Shown piece by piece: positions 1 to 9,657 of a stretch of 64,000 nt of DNA (the stretch's first letter is position 1; each line of letters starts with the position of its first letter). The notes beneath the pieces are model-generated. The model was not told where the DNA came from, searched no databases, and saw only the letters and a program-made list of their open reading frames with translations. The translations under genes were made by a program, and so were the position numbers. This stretch comes from Saprospiraceae bacterium. Lineage in GTDB: Bacteria > Bacteroidota > Bacteroidia > Chitinophagales > Saprospiraceae. The stretch is taken from the NCBI GenBank assembly GCA_016715465.1, contig JADKAA010000029.1:2170001-2234000 (forward strand), in the 5' to 3' direction.

Positions 1-3000
1 CCATCTGTATTCAACACAAGGGTACCCGCAGCTACTGTTGTATTTTGTGCCGTAACGGAATGCGTATCTCCTTCAGGGTCTGTATCGTTGTCCGATACGT
101 TGCCACTCACTGCAGTTTCTTCCTGCGTTGTATTAAAGTCGTCAGCTGCAACCGTTATATTATCAGCCGTATTATTGCTTACAGAAATGATCTGTTTTGA
201 AGTAGCACAATTGGCTGCCTCTCCCAAAACGCAAACCTGGTAAGTCAACGTATCCTGACCTGTAAATCCAGGATCAGGCGTATAGGTGATGTTGCCTGTC
301 ATACCATCCACCAATGCACTTCCATGATTTGGATTTATGGTGATGGTCACACCTGCCTCATCCAATGAACAACCGTTGATGACCACACACTTGTCGTTAG
401 AGAGTGTATTGAGTTCAACTGGAGTAACCAAAAATGTGGTTGCAAAGTCAACATTGGCAACCGGCTTTCTTGCTGGATCAACATAGTCAACCACTGTGAT
501 GGTAAGATCAGATGTTGGACATCCGGAAACCAATGGTGGCACACAAACCGGAACAGTATATCTGTAAACCCCAACCAGGTTGGATGTGAAGGTATACGTT
601 CCGTCAGCATTCATGGTAATATTAGGTACACTGCCTGTTGGCTTGGATATCATATTTGGAGTTCCATAAGCTGTGCCACCCCCAGCACCATCATTGGTGC
701 TTACATCTCCATCAACGGAAACGTCAACAAAGGTAGCATTGAAGTCTGGATTGGTACAGTTTACAATGGTAATGGTATCTGTAGTTGCATCGGCATCGCA
801 ACCTGTTGTGGAACTGGTAAAAGTAAAAACCACTTTACCTGGAGCAACACTGGTAACAAGACCATTGTTGTCTATTGTAGCAACAGCTGTGTTGCTTGAA
901 GTCCAGGTTCCAACCGATGATGAGCCAACGGTTGTGGTACCACCAACACACACTACATCAATTCCCAAAATGCTTACACTATCTGCTTCACTAACGGTAA
1001 CCGGAAGTGTAGCATCTGCTATACAACCAGTGCTGGTATCGGTAAAGGTAAAGGTAGCTGTTCCCGCTGTATTCCCGGTAACCACACCTGCATTGTCAAC
1101 GGATGCTACTCCAGCATCGCTTGATGCCCATGTACCTCCGGCTCCAGGAAAGAGTTGCGTTAACCCTCCAATACATATTTCATCAGATCCACTGATGAAT
1201 GTCGTTGGTTTGCCATTGACGGTAACGGGAGCTGAAGCCTGAGATTTACAACTGGTTGCAGAACTGGTAAATGTGAAGGTTGCAATACCTTGTCCTACTG
1301 CAGTGACAACACCACCATTGGTAATGGTCGCAACGGCTACGTTACTGGATTCCCAGGTTCCGCCTGCCGCAGGTGTCAGAGTGGTGATTTCGCCAAGACA
1401 AAGTTGATCGTCGTTTGGAGGGCTGATGCTTGGTCCTGCCTCTACAGTCAGGGCAGCACTTGGATCAGAATCGCAACCATTGGAAGCTTTTGTAAAGGTA
1501 AACGTAACATTACCCGGGGAAACCGGGGTAATGACTCCGGTATTGGTTACCGTAGCAATGGCTATGTCGCTTGAAGCCCAAGTTCCACCTACGTTTGGTG
1601 TAATATTTACCGCAACGCCCACACAGGTGTTGTTGTCTAACAAAACCGTAATTGGTTTTGGATCTACGGTAAGTTGAGCAGTTGCCGGAGAAACACAACC
1701 GGTAATCGTGTCTGTAAAAATAAATTCAGTAGTTCCAGCAGCAACACCTGTAACTGTTGATCCGCTAACGGTAGCTGTTGCTGGCGTTGTACTGCTCCAT
1801 GTACCACCTGTGGATGGTGACAGCAAAAGTGTATCTGCAATACATATATTTACATCGGGTAAAGATACCGGTGTCGGATTGTTTACGATAATCCCATCAG
1901 TCGGATCAGATGAACACCCTCCGTCGTTGATGAAGGTGAAAAACACGACACCTTGTGCCACAGCGGTAACTACACCACCTGGTGTAACCGTTGCCACTGC
2001 ATTGTTGCTGCTTGACCAAGTTCCTCCGGTTGTTGGTGATAACGTCGAAGTTGAACCAATACAAAGTGTAGTATCACCAGTAATGCTAACAGTTGGTTTT
2101 AATGTTATGGTTGCATTCAAAGGATTTGAAGGACAGAATGTACTGTTTTGAGTGAATGTGAAACTCACTGAACCTGAAGATATGGCAGTAACCAATCCTG
2201 CATTGTTGATGGTAGCAACTGCTTCGTCGCTACTTGCCCAAACACCTCCAGTGGTAGGAGTAACCGTGGTGGTTCCTCCAATACATAATGCACTTGGTCC
2301 AGTAAAGCTGACACTTGGCCTTAAGTTAACTGTAATTGGGGCAGACTTGGCTGAAGCACAACCATATATCGCATCGGTAAAGGTAAATCTGGCAAAACCT
2401 GCAGACACACCGGTTACTACTCCCATACTGCTAATGGTAGCAACGGTTGGATTGTCGCTTACCCAGGTACCCCCAGAAGTTGGCGACATCGTTGTAGAAT
2501 CACCAATACAGATTCCTGCAGCTCCGGTTATGGATACTACTGGTGTTGGTGTTACAGTAACTTCTGCAGTTGGGTCAGAAACACATAGTGATGCTGAACT
2601 GGTAAATGTGAAACTTGCAGTACCTGGCGAAACGCCTGTTACCACACCGGCATTGTTTACAGTGGCTACCCCGGCATCGGAACTCATCCAGGTACCTCCA
2701 GTGGTTGGGTCAAGTAGTGTAGTACTACCAGCACAAACAAAATTGTCACCAGTGATACTTACGATCGGTCTGGCCAAAACTTCTACTTCAAGTGTATCAG
2801 AATAACATCCATTATTGGACTGGAATACTAGTTTTGCGGTTCCCGGGTCTAGACCGGTAACGATCTTCACTGGTGCACCCGTCATGGATACAATGGATGA
2901 TGTGTGGTTTGCCCAAGTGGTACCTGCAGTCAATGCAGGACTTATTGTGGTGGTGGATCCCACACAAATAGTATCGTTTGCAGCAGACACCGGTGGTTTT

Positions 3001-4967
3001 GGATTGACCAAAACAGCGCCGGTTTGTGCCGAACATCCTGTTGACGTATTCGTAAATGTAAAACGCGCTTGTCCTTGTGATACTGCTGTAACGATACCCC
3101 CATTGGTTACCGTAGCCACAGCTGGAATATCACTTACCCAAGTGCCTCCAGTATTTGGGGTTAAAGTAGTAGTACCACCTATGCAAAGTCCGCTTGCCCC
3201 TGAAATGGTTACTGTAGGATTTGCAGAAACCCTCACTGTGTCAGTTTCATCAGAACTACACCCTGTGGAAGCATCAGTATATATAAATGTAGTCGTACCT
3301 GCGGTCAATCCGGTGACAAGCCCGGCGTTATTTACAGATGCTACCAGAGGGTCTGTTGAATCCCAGGTTCCGCCAGTCGTCGGTGTTAAGGTTGTTGTTG
3401 CCCCTATACAGATAGAGTCATTGCCAGATATGGTAACTGATGGTCTCAATTTAACATCAACTCCAATGGTGCCACTACATCCCGTAGCGGTTTCAATATA
3501 GGTCAGTGTGACTGAGCCAAATGAAACACCAGTTACAACACCTGCATTGGTTACCGTGGCAATAAGAGTATTACTGCTTGTCCAGGTTCCACCCGTTGCA
3601 GGATTTACCTGAATGGTACCACTGATACAAACATCATCTGGTCCTGGAAATGCAAGAGTCGGAGGTGGGTTTACGGTGAATGTTCCTGTAGTGCTGGAAC
3701 AGCCTGTAGCCGACCTAGTATATGTAAATGTACAAATTCCTTGTCCGACGGCTGTAACCAGACCAGCATTGGTAATGGTCGCCACGCCAGAGTTACTACT
3801 GATCCAGGTACCTAAGGTTGATGGAGTTACGTTTACAGTTTCTCCAATACATGCACTGGCGTCCAACATGGTCACCGTTGGTTTTGGGTTTACGCTAAAT
3901 TGCATAGTATCACTGCATGCACCCAATGTATATTTGAATCTATATGTTCCTGAAGAAGCATTTGAAAAGGCCACTCTGGAAACTCCCGTTGAAAGTACAG
4001 TTAAAGTCGCTCCAGCCGGGTTTCCAGTTACAGCCGTCCAGGCTCCATTGATTGGAGTAACCCCCGGAATAGTAAGTGGAGAGCCCGTAATGGTATCCGA
4101 CAATCCTGCGCAAATGGTGACATTACTGCCTGCATCGGGTTTGCTAGAGGCGACAACATCTATGGAATCAATACATCCAATGGCGTCAGTTACAACCACA
4201 GTATATGTACCGTTGTTGGCCGAAGTAGCTGTTGGAATCGAAACATCTTCTGTTGTCGATGAAAAGGCAGCAGGACCTGTCCAAGCGTAAGTCAGTGGTC
4301 CTTGGCATGCAGAGGTGGTTGCAGTAAGGTCTATTTCAATACCACCAGCACACGATGCATCCACACTCAAAATTGTTGGCACAGGTGCTGTGGCTTGTGT
4401 AGAGTTAGCATTATACAATTGTGAAGTACTTCCCATGGTAAAACCATTATTGAAATCACTTCCCTCCATACCTGCAGCGGCGGAATTGGGGTCAACCCCA
4501 TTTATAAATATCCGGATGTCTTCACCACACAATGTAGTGGTCCCGATTTTTCTTATACTAAACAACTTGATGGTGTCACCGGCCTGGGTTCCCACTGGGT
4601 AATAGGCTGTAGGTGAAATGGTTGGCACAATACTCCAGAAATCATTGGCGGGTTGTGCGGCTGGAGCATTAATTCTTGAAGAAATGTTCCAAGCAGCAGC
4701 AGAAGCACCAACTTTCGGCCAGTAGTTACTATCCACGACGATACTATCGCCCGTTTGTAATACAATAGAATACTGAGCATTAAAGGCAATTCTGTGATCA
4801 GGAGTCGATGTTGAACCTGCATTGATGATGACATAACAGTCATAATTACAAGTAGAACTGTCGTACTTCATCCAGTAGTTTACGCTTTCAACTTGCGCAT
4901 AGGACTTTTGGCCTGCAAAAAAGAAGCTGGCCAGAAATCCGAAGATGAGTAGATATTTTGTTTTCAT
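1..4967 (-). CDS. Giant secreted Ig-like (BIG2) repeat protein, 5' portion; runs off the window
   Basis: The frame is open from an ATG at 4967 to the left edge (about 1655 residues), with no stop seen; start and edge codons are in the same phase. The N-terminus is a signal peptide (MKTKYLLIFGFLASFFFAG, cleavage near AYAQ-type residues 22-25). After a unique domain of roughly 200 residues come PKD/Ig-like segments, then 14 tandem BIG2-type Ig repeats of about 74 residues with the signature C-[IV]-G...P.TGGTW.SS....VATV.N.G.VT. Past the repeats, cadherin-like stretches with N-D-x-D-P-E-G-D motifs begin. Such proteins in Bacteroidota are cell-surface adhesins or gliding/T9SS cargo; a C-terminal sorting domain would lie outside the window. 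Paired cysteines (one near each end of a repeat) suggest one disulfide per domain. The exact ligand cannot be inferred. Confidence 0.85.
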   Translation of the reverse strand, partial: MKTKYLLIFGFLASFFFAGQKSYAQVESVNYWMKYDSSTCNYDCYVIINAGSTSTPDHRIAFNAQYSIVLQTGDSIVVDSNYWPKVGASAAAWNISSRINAPAAQPANDFWSIVPTISPTAYYPVGTQAGDTIKLFSIRKIGTTTLCGEDIRIFINGVDPNSAAAGMEGSDFNNGFTMGSTSQLYNANSTQATAPVPTILSVDASCAGGIEIDLTATTSACQGPLTYAWTGPAAFSSTTEDVSIPTATSANNGTYTVVVTDAIGCIDSIDVVASSKPDAGSNVTICAGLSDTITGSPLTIPGVTPINGAWTAVTGNPAGATLTVLSTGVSRVAFSNASSGTYRFKYTLGACSDTMQFSVNPKPTVTMLDASACIGETVNVTPSTLGTWISSNSGVATITNAGLVTAVGQGICTFTYTRSATGCSSTTGTFTVNPPPTLAFPGPDDVCISGTIQVNPATGGTWTSSNTLIATVTNAGVVTGVSFGSVTLTYIETATGCSGTIGVDVKLRPSVTISGNDSICIGATTTLTPTTGGTWDSTDPLVASVNNAGLVTGLTAGTTTFIYTDASTGCSSDETDTVRVSANPTVTISGASGLCIGGTTTLTPNTGGTWVSDIPAVATVTNGGIVTAVSQGQARFTFTNTSTGCSAQTGAVLVNPKPPVSAANDTICVGSTTTISPALTAGTTWANHTSSIVSMTGAPVKIVTGLDPGTAKLVFQSNNGCYSDTLEVEVLARPIVSITGDNFVCAGSTTLLDPTTGGTWMSSDAGVATVNNAGVVTGVSPGTASFTFTSSASLCVSDPTAEVTVTPTPVVSITGAAGICIGDSTTMSPTSGGTWVSDNPTVATISSMGVVTGVSAGFARFTFTDAIYGCASAKSAPITVNLRPSVSFTGPSALCIGGTTTVTPTTGGVWASSDEAVATINNAGLVTAISSGSVSFTFTQNSTFCPSNPLNATITLKPTVSITGDTTLCIGSTSTLSPTTGGTWSSSNNAVATVTPGGVVTAVAQGVVFFTFINDGGCSSDPTDGIIVNNPTPVSLPDVNICIADTLLLSPSTGGTWSSTTPATATVSGSTVTGVAAGTTEFIFTDTITGCVSPATAQLTVDPKPITVLLDNNTCVGVAVNITPNVGGTWASSDIAIATVTNTGVITPVSPGNVTFTFTKASNGCDSDPSAALTVEAGPSISPPNDDQLCLGEITTLTPAAGGTWESSNVAVATITNGGVVTAVGQGIATFTFTSSATSCKSQASAPVTVNGKPTTFISGSDEICIGGLTQLFPGAGGTWASSDAGVASVDNAGVVTGNTAGTATFTFTDTSTGCIADATLPVTVSEADSVSILGIDVVCVGGTTTVGSSSVGTWTSSNTAVATIDNNGLVTSVAPGKVVFTFTSSTTGCDADATTDTITIVNCTNPDFNATFVDVSVDGDVSTNDGAGGGTAYGTPNMISKPTGSVPNITMNADGTYTFTSNLVGVYRYTVPVCVPPLVSGCPTSDLTITVVDYVDPARKPVANVDFATTFLVTPVELNTLSNDKCVVINGCSLDEAGVTITINPNHGSALVDGMTGNITYTPDPGFTGQDTLTYQVCVLGEAANCATSKQIISVSNNTADNITVAADDFNTTQEETAVSGNVSDNDTDPEGDTHSVTAQNTTVAAGTLVLNTD
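757..3870 (-). repeat. Array of 14 tandem BIG2 Ig-like domain repeats (period about 222 bp)
   Basis: Read on the minus strand, the array encodes 14 units of about 74 codons. Each starts near a C-[IV]-G motif, carries GGTW about 15 residues later and ends in a TGC.S-type cysteine motif followed by a short V.P.P. linker. Units are diverged at DNA level, so this is an old protein-domain array rather than a recent tandem duplication. One unit (around 2810-3030) is the most divergent: its GGTW is replaced by AGTTW and the middle of the domain is rewritten. Confidence 0.8.
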
Positions 4968-5611
4968 TTGTTAAAAAAGTTATTTATAATTTTTTAAAAA
5001 TTTGAGAGATATGTATTTATTTTTCTTTCATTAAGTAGGGTGAGGTTTATTTCTTGGATGGAAAGCCGGATCTACAAGGTCCGAAATGAAAACTGTGCCT
5101 CTTGTAAGTTGTTTTTGTTGAATATTTTTTCTAAAAAGAAAGGAAATCAAGACCTGCAGTCCTTTTTTATGGTCAGCGGAAACCGCTGCCAGGACCAGGA
5201 TGGTCATGATTTGCGTATAGAAAAAGAAAGGTAAATCTAGCAGATCCATATAGTATAATAGACTATTTATCAATATATTAACAAATAATATAATGGCCCC
5301 TATTATGCTATTCTCTATCCGAAACCGGGATATTCGATGGTTTTCTACCAGCAAATATATTAAAGATAATTGTAATATGAAATTATTTTCCAATTTTTTT
5401 TACTGAATTACTACCTATGGACAAATGGATGCCGGGCATCACCAATACTTGCCATATATTAATTCAGTTTTGTAAAATATTTTACATAAAGCGGAGGAAA
5501 AGCGCTCAGGACGTCTAAAACAAGCTGAAATTGGTTTCATCCTCTTACAGCAGAAACGTGGAATTTGGACAGATTTTTGCCCCTTTCGAATAAGTTTAGG
5601 GTATTCTAAAA
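4968..5611. other. AT-rich intergenic region between the adhesin gene and mfd
   Basis: This 644-base stretch separates the 5' end of the adhesin gene from the 3' end of mfd. It is AT-rich and must hold the adhesin promoter, but I see no TAnnTTTG box on the minus strand near 4967. The only sizeable frame is the weak one listed separately at 5031-5393. No RNA gene or strong terminator hairpin was recognised. Confidence 0.5.
5031..5393 (-). CDS. Possible small membrane protein (weak)
   Basis: A 120-residue frame with two hydrophobic stretches (around residues 31-47 and 50-75) that could span a membrane, followed by a basic, polar tail. The only start is TTG at 5393; no ribosome-binding site or promoter box is evident, and the base composition matches the surrounding AT-rich spacer. 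It would be read in the same direction as the adhesin gene, 63 bases upstream of it. I recognise no family. It could equally be chance hydrophobic translation of AT-rich DNA. Confidence 0.25.
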   Translation of the reverse strand: MENNFILQLSLIYLLVENHRISRFRIENSIIGAIILFVNILINSLLYYMDLLDLPFFFYTQIMTILVLAAVSADHKKGLQVLISFLFRKNIQQKQLTRGTVFISDLVDPAFHPRNKPHPT

Positions 5612-8600
5612 TTAAATGGCCTCTTCCATCTGATTCAAAAGAGCCAATACCTCCTTCAGGCTTCTTACCTGGTCTTTCGCCACCATTAAAAAGGCGGGAG
5701 TTTGTTTTACATGGTAGCCCAGGCGGGTACCTTCGCCTCCCAGATACCGCAAAAGACCCTGAAAAAGACTTGTTTCATAATAGGCAGATTGCGCGTTACC
5801 CAGGAAATACAAGCGAAGTTTGCCATTTTTTAAGACGCATTTTTCAAAGCCGAGTCTGCGGCAAATCCACCGCACCCTCAAGCCGTTGAACAGTTCTTCC
5901 ACTTCTTTTGGAAGTCTGCCAAATCTGTCTTTCATCGCCGTTCGAAAATTGACAATGCCTTCTTCATTCTCAATGGCATCTAGCTCCGTATATAATGCCA
6001 GCCTTTCCTGGATCTGACTCACATACTTATCGGGAATGAGCATTTCAATATCGGTGTCGATATCTACTTCGCGTACAAATGTTTTCTTTTTTTCAAATTC
6101 TTCCACAAACAAGGCTTTAAACTCAGTCTCCTTGAGTTCATCGACCGCCTCTTCCAGAATTTTTTGATAGGTTTCATACCCTATGTCGGTGATGAAACCA
6201 CTTTGTTCACCCCCGAGCAGATTGCCTGCCCCGCGAATATCCATATCTTTCATGGCAATGTGAAAACCGCTGCCCAGGTCAGAAAACTCTTCCAGTGTCT
6301 TCAATCTTTTCCGGGCATCGTCTGTAAGCACAGACAATGGCGGGGCAAAAAGATAACAAAAAGCCTTTTTATTAGACCGGCCCACTCTGCCCCTTAGCTG
6401 GTGTAAATCACTCATGCCAAACTGGTGGGCATTGTTGATGATGATGGTATTGGCATTCGGAATGTCGAGTCCGGTTTCAATGATGTTGGTAGATACCAGC
6501 ACATCAAAATCGCCATGGATGAAACTCACCAGGGTCTCTTCCAGTTTATCGGCATCCATTTGTCCGTGGGCAACCCTTACTTTTACATCCGGGCATAAAC
6601 GCCGTACCAAATCGGCCACTTCCTCCAGGGATTTAACACGGTTGTGCACAAAAAAGACCTGCCCACCCCGGTTTACTTCATAATAAATGGAATCCTTGAT
6701 GAGGTCATCATTAAATATTCTGCGCTCTGTATGTATGGGTTGGCGGTTTGGAGGCGGGGTGCGCATGACCGATAGATCCCGGGCTGCCATGAGGGAAAAC
6801 TGAAGGGTACGCGGTATGGGTGTTGCCGTAAGCGTAAGCGTGTCCACATTGACCTTTAGCGCCCTCAATTTTTCTTTGGCAGCTACCCCAAACTTTTGTT
6901 CCTCATCGATGATCAGCAAGCCCAGGTCTTTGAATGTAACTTCCTTGCTCAGTAAGGCATGTGTGCCAATGATGATTTCCAACTTTCCCTCCTTGAGTCT
7001 GGCCAATGTCTCCTTTTTTTCCTTGGCCGATTTGAAACGGTTGATGTAATCTACTTTAATGCCAAAAGATCTCAACCGTTCTCCAAATGTCTGGTTGTGC
7101 TGCAACGCCAAAATGGTGGTAGGCACCAGTACAGCAACCTGCTTGCCATCACTCACGGCTTTAAAGGCTGCACGGATGGCCACTTCGGTTTTGCCAAATC
7201 CTACATCGCCACAAATAAGCCGGTCCATGGGATATGGTTTCATCATGTCTTCTTTTACATCGATGGTGGCTGAAGACTGGTCGGGCGTATCCTCGTATAT
7301 GAAACTGGCCTCCAGCTCATTTTGTAAATATCCATCGGGAGAAAAAGCAAAACCTTTGGAAGCTTTTCGTAAGGCATACAATTTTATAAGCTCCTTGGCT
7401 ATGTCTTTTACTTTGGCCTTTGTCTTTCGTTTAAGGTTTTTCCAGGCGTCGCCACCGATCTTACTCAAGGCCGGTGGTGTGCCCTCCTTACCTACATATT
7501 TCGAAATTTTATGCAGGGAATGAATACCCACATAAAGAATATCGTTGTTCTGATAGATGAGCCGCACGGTTTCCTGTACGTGCCCGTTGATGGTTATTTT
7601 TTCCAGCCCGGAAAACCGCCCTACCCCATGATCCATATGCACCACAAAATCCCCTGGCTCGAGCTCTTTGACGAGCTTCAGGCTCAGTGCCTGATCTTTG
7701 GTAAAACCCTGTTTTAATTTGTACCGGTGGAAACGCTCAAAGATCTGGTGGTCTGTATAACAGGCCAGACGCAAATGCTGATCGATGAAACCACTATACA
7801 AATTAGCCACCACAGCCTCATATTTTACTTCCGCTTCGAGGTCATGAAATATGGTATTAAAGCGATCAATTTGTTTTTCGTTTTCCGTGAAAATAAAATT
7901 GACGATGCCCTCTGCCTGATTTTCATGCAGGTTTTCTATGAGCAGACTAAAGTTTTTATTAAAGTTGGGCTGTGGCTTTCCCTGCAGGTCAAGGACATGG
8001 GCCTCTTTATGCAACAAAGTAGTTTTGGTCAATCGAAGCTGGTGAAAAGCATTGACAAGACTCACCACATCGGCAGGATAAATAAAAGCCCTTTCTTCAA
8101 ATATTTCACGAAGTTCCTCTGTGGATCTGGCTTCCAGTGAGTCGGCAAAGGTCTCAGCCTTTTCAAAACAAAGTTGAAGCTTTTCTACCATCAAATCCGC
8201 ATCAGCCATCCATATGGCGGCGTCAGATCCAAATAAACTGAAAAATGGGATTTTCTGGTTTTGCTTGAACTTATTCTTTATGTTAGGTATTATAACAACC
8301 TCCTGCAACCGCTCAATGGACAATTGACTGGTTGGATCAAAAAACCGTATAGAATCTACCTCATCATCAAAAAGATCAATGCGGTATGGCCACTCATTGC
8401 CAAAAGAGAAGATATCGATGATGCCGCCCCTGATGGAAAAATATCCCGGCTCATATACAAAATCAGCGCGCTCAAAACCATATTCGATGAGTACTTCGAT
8501 GACCGTATCAATGTCAAATTTTTCCTTTTCCTTAATGTGAATTTTTGTCTTTTCCAACACAAAGGGATCCACTACTTTTTCAAATATGGCCTCGGGATAA

Positions 8601-8977
8601 GTAACCACCATATGGGCAGAAGTACCCGGACCGGAAATTTTATTGACAATTTCGGTCCTCACTACCATGTTGTTGGTATCTATTTCTTCAAACTTTTGGG
8701 GTCGCTTAAAGGAATCCGGAAAAAAATGCACCCTCCTGGAAATGAGAATGGATGACAGCGTATTTTGCAGATAAGCAGCCTCCTCCTTGTCATTGGCTAT
8801 ATAGATATGTGCCCTGGGTTCCTGGCTGTGTGCTCCCGCCAGGACAAACGCTATCTGGCCCCCAACGACATTTTGCAGGAGCAAGCTGTCTGGAGTTTTT
8901 CCATTCAAAACCGCATTAATGTTTGTCACCCTCGCATCCTGGACATAGAGCGACAAAATCGATTCCAGGCTATTCAC
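5612..8977 (-). CDS. mfd: Transcription-repair coupling factor Mfd
   Basis: Removes RNA polymerase stalled at DNA lesions and recruits UvrA for nucleotide excision repair. The 1121 residues show the family order: UvrB-like N-terminal module (about 1-350, with FSIRGGIIDIF near 181-191), RNA-polymerase-interacting CarD-like domain (about 440-510, PGDFVVHMDHGVGRFSG), RecG-like translocase with Walker A GDVGFGKTE (about 590-598), DEEQ box (LLIIDEEQKFG), motif III LTATPIPRTL and motif VI QLRGRVGR, and a C-terminal TRCF domain. Length is normal. The start is GTG at 8977, chosen because a -7 box lies four bases upstream and no in-frame ATG fits better. It is monocistronic in this window. Confidence 0.97.
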   Translation of the reverse strand: MNSLESILSLYVQDARVTNINAVLNGKTPDSLLLQNVVGGQIAFVLAGAHSQEPRAHIYIANDKEEAAYLQNTLSSILISRRVHFFPDSFKRPQKFEEIDTNNMVVRTEIVNKISGPGTSAHMVVTYPEAIFEKVVDPFVLEKTKIHIKEKEKFDIDTVIEVLIEYGFERADFVYEPGYFSIRGGIIDIFSFGNEWPYRIDLFDDEVDSIRFFDPTSQLSIERLQEVVIIPNIKNKFKQNQKIPFFSLFGSDAAIWMADADLMVEKLQLCFEKAETFADSLEARSTEELREIFEERAFIYPADVVSLVNAFHQLRLTKTTLLHKEAHVLDLQGKPQPNFNKNFSLLIENLHENQAEGIVNFIFTENEKQIDRFNTIFHDLEAEVKYEAVVANLYSGFIDQHLRLACYTDHQIFERFHRYKLKQGFTKDQALSLKLVKELEPGDFVVHMDHGVGRFSGLEKITINGHVQETVRLIYQNNDILYVGIHSLHKISKYVGKEGTPPALSKIGGDAWKNLKRKTKAKVKDIAKELIKLYALRKASKGFAFSPDGYLQNELEASFIYEDTPDQSSATIDVKEDMMKPYPMDRLICGDVGFGKTEVAIRAAFKAVSDGKQVAVLVPTTILALQHNQTFGERLRSFGIKVDYINRFKSAKEKKETLARLKEGKLEIIIGTHALLSKEVTFKDLGLLIIDEEQKFGVAAKEKLRALKVNVDTLTLTATPIPRTLQFSLMAARDLSVMRTPPPNRQPIHTERRIFNDDLIKDSIYYEVNRGGQVFFVHNRVKSLEEVADLVRRLCPDVKVRVAHGQMDADKLEETLVSFIHGDFDVLVSTNIIETGLDIPNANTIIINNAHQFGMSDLHQLRGRVGRSNKKAFCYLFAPPLSVLTDDARKRLKTLEEFSDLGSGFHIAMKDMDIRGAGNLLGGEQSGFITDIGYETYQKILEEAVDELKETEFKALFVEEFEKKKTFVREVDIDTDIEMLIPDKYVSQIQERLALYTELDAIENEEGIVNFRTAMKDRFGRLPKEVEELFNGLRVRWICRRLGFEKCVLKNGKLRLYFLGNAQSAYYETSLFQGLLRYLGGEGTRLGYHVKQTPAFLMVAKDQVRSLKEVLALLNQMEEAI

Positions 8978-8981
8978 GCCG

Positions 8982-8989
8982 CAAAGATA
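8982..8989 (-). promoter_or_regulatory. Bacteroidota -7 promoter box for mfd
   Basis: On the minus strand the sequence TATCTTTG exactly fits the phylum -7 consensus TAnnTTTG. Only four bases separate it from the GTG start of mfd, so transcription would begin at or next to the start codon. No TTG -33 element is obvious. Confidence 0.55.
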
Positions 8990-9140
8990 GAGGAATTCTG
9001 AATTTTGAATTAGGAATTAGGAATTAGGAATTATATACACTTAATTTTTAGCAGACCATAAACTCAAATTCATTTCTCTGGTTTCTGCCATTTCACCAGT
9101 TCACAATTTTCCCGATTACAGCAATTCTCACGACTCCCAG

Positions 9141-9166
9141 ACCTGTCTAACTGGCGTTAGCCAGGT
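9141..9166. repeat. Hairpin-forming dispersed repeat, copy 1
   Basis: ACCTG-T-CTAAC-TGGC-GTTAG-C-CAGGT folds into a two-part stem (ACCTG/CAGGT and CTAAC/GTTAG) with a TGGC tetraloop and one internal mismatch. The same element, with a changed loop base and a longer internal loop on one side, occurs at 15389-15418. Conservation of both stems in two unrelated intergenic regions suggests a small mobile or REP-like palindromic repeat. Confidence 0.55.
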
Positions 9167-9179
9167 AGGTTTTCGCGAT

Positions 9180-9535
9180 TTTCACGATTCCCCAAATTAC
9201 CGATTTTAGCGATTTCCTGATTTCCGCGATTCCAACTATTTCCCCATAACCCAAGTCAGATTTATGGCCCGCAGATCACGCGAATTTTCGCAGATTGGCA
9301 TTCTAATCTTTATCCTAAACACCCTTAAACCAACTCCATTTTTCCCAATTCAGCAGCTTTCACGATTCCCCAAATTACCGATTTTAGCGATTTCCTGATT
9401 TCCGCGATTCCAACTATTTCCCCATAACCCAAGTCAGATTTATGGCCCGCAGATCACGCGAATTTTCGCAGATTGGCATTCTAATCTTTATCCTAAACAC
9501 CCTTAAACCAACTCCATTTTTCCCGATTCAGCAGC
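9180..9535. repeat. 178-bp tandem duplication in intergenic DNA
   Basis: Bases 9180-9357 are repeated almost perfectly at 9358-9535. About the first 167 bases are identical and the last few differ at three positions. The unit contains many short 'cgatttt/cgattcc' words, which continue on both sides (about 9090-9640). The copies sit directly upstream of rsgA, and one chance frame through them would add about 72 spurious residues to RsgA. The preceding bases 9008-9034 hold three tandem aattagg units. Confidence 0.85.
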
Positions 9536-9645
9536 CTTCGCGATTCCCACGATTTTCGCGATTCCCCAAATTACCGATTTTCACGATTTTCGCGGTTTTC
9601 GCGATTCCCCAAAATACCGAATTCCGCGATTCACCCCATTTTCCC

Positions 9646-9653
9646 TATCTTCG
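9646..9653 (+). promoter_or_regulatory. Probable -7 promoter box for rsgA
   Basis: TATCTTCG matches TAnnTTTG with one mismatch and stands four bases upstream of the rsgA ATG, the same spacing as the mfd box. This supports the start at 9658 and a leaderless or nearly leaderless transcript. Confidence 0.4.
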
Positions 9654-9657
9654 CCCC

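Noticed and set aside
757..3870. CRISPR-like regular repeats
   Set aside because: The period is 222 bp, the units diverge in DNA but keep a protein pattern, and there are no short direct repeats with unique spacers.
673..4602. Series of plus-strand open frames (up to 228 residues) rich in V, T and P
   Set aside because: They are antisense shadows of the BIG2 repeat gene; the repeated V-T-P pattern comes from the complement of its periodic codons, and they have no start signals or known motifs.
9442..9657. N-terminal extension of RsgA
   Set aside because: The frame runs through the 178-bp duplication and has low-complexity composition; the RsgA fold starts at the ATG at 9658 beside a promoter box.
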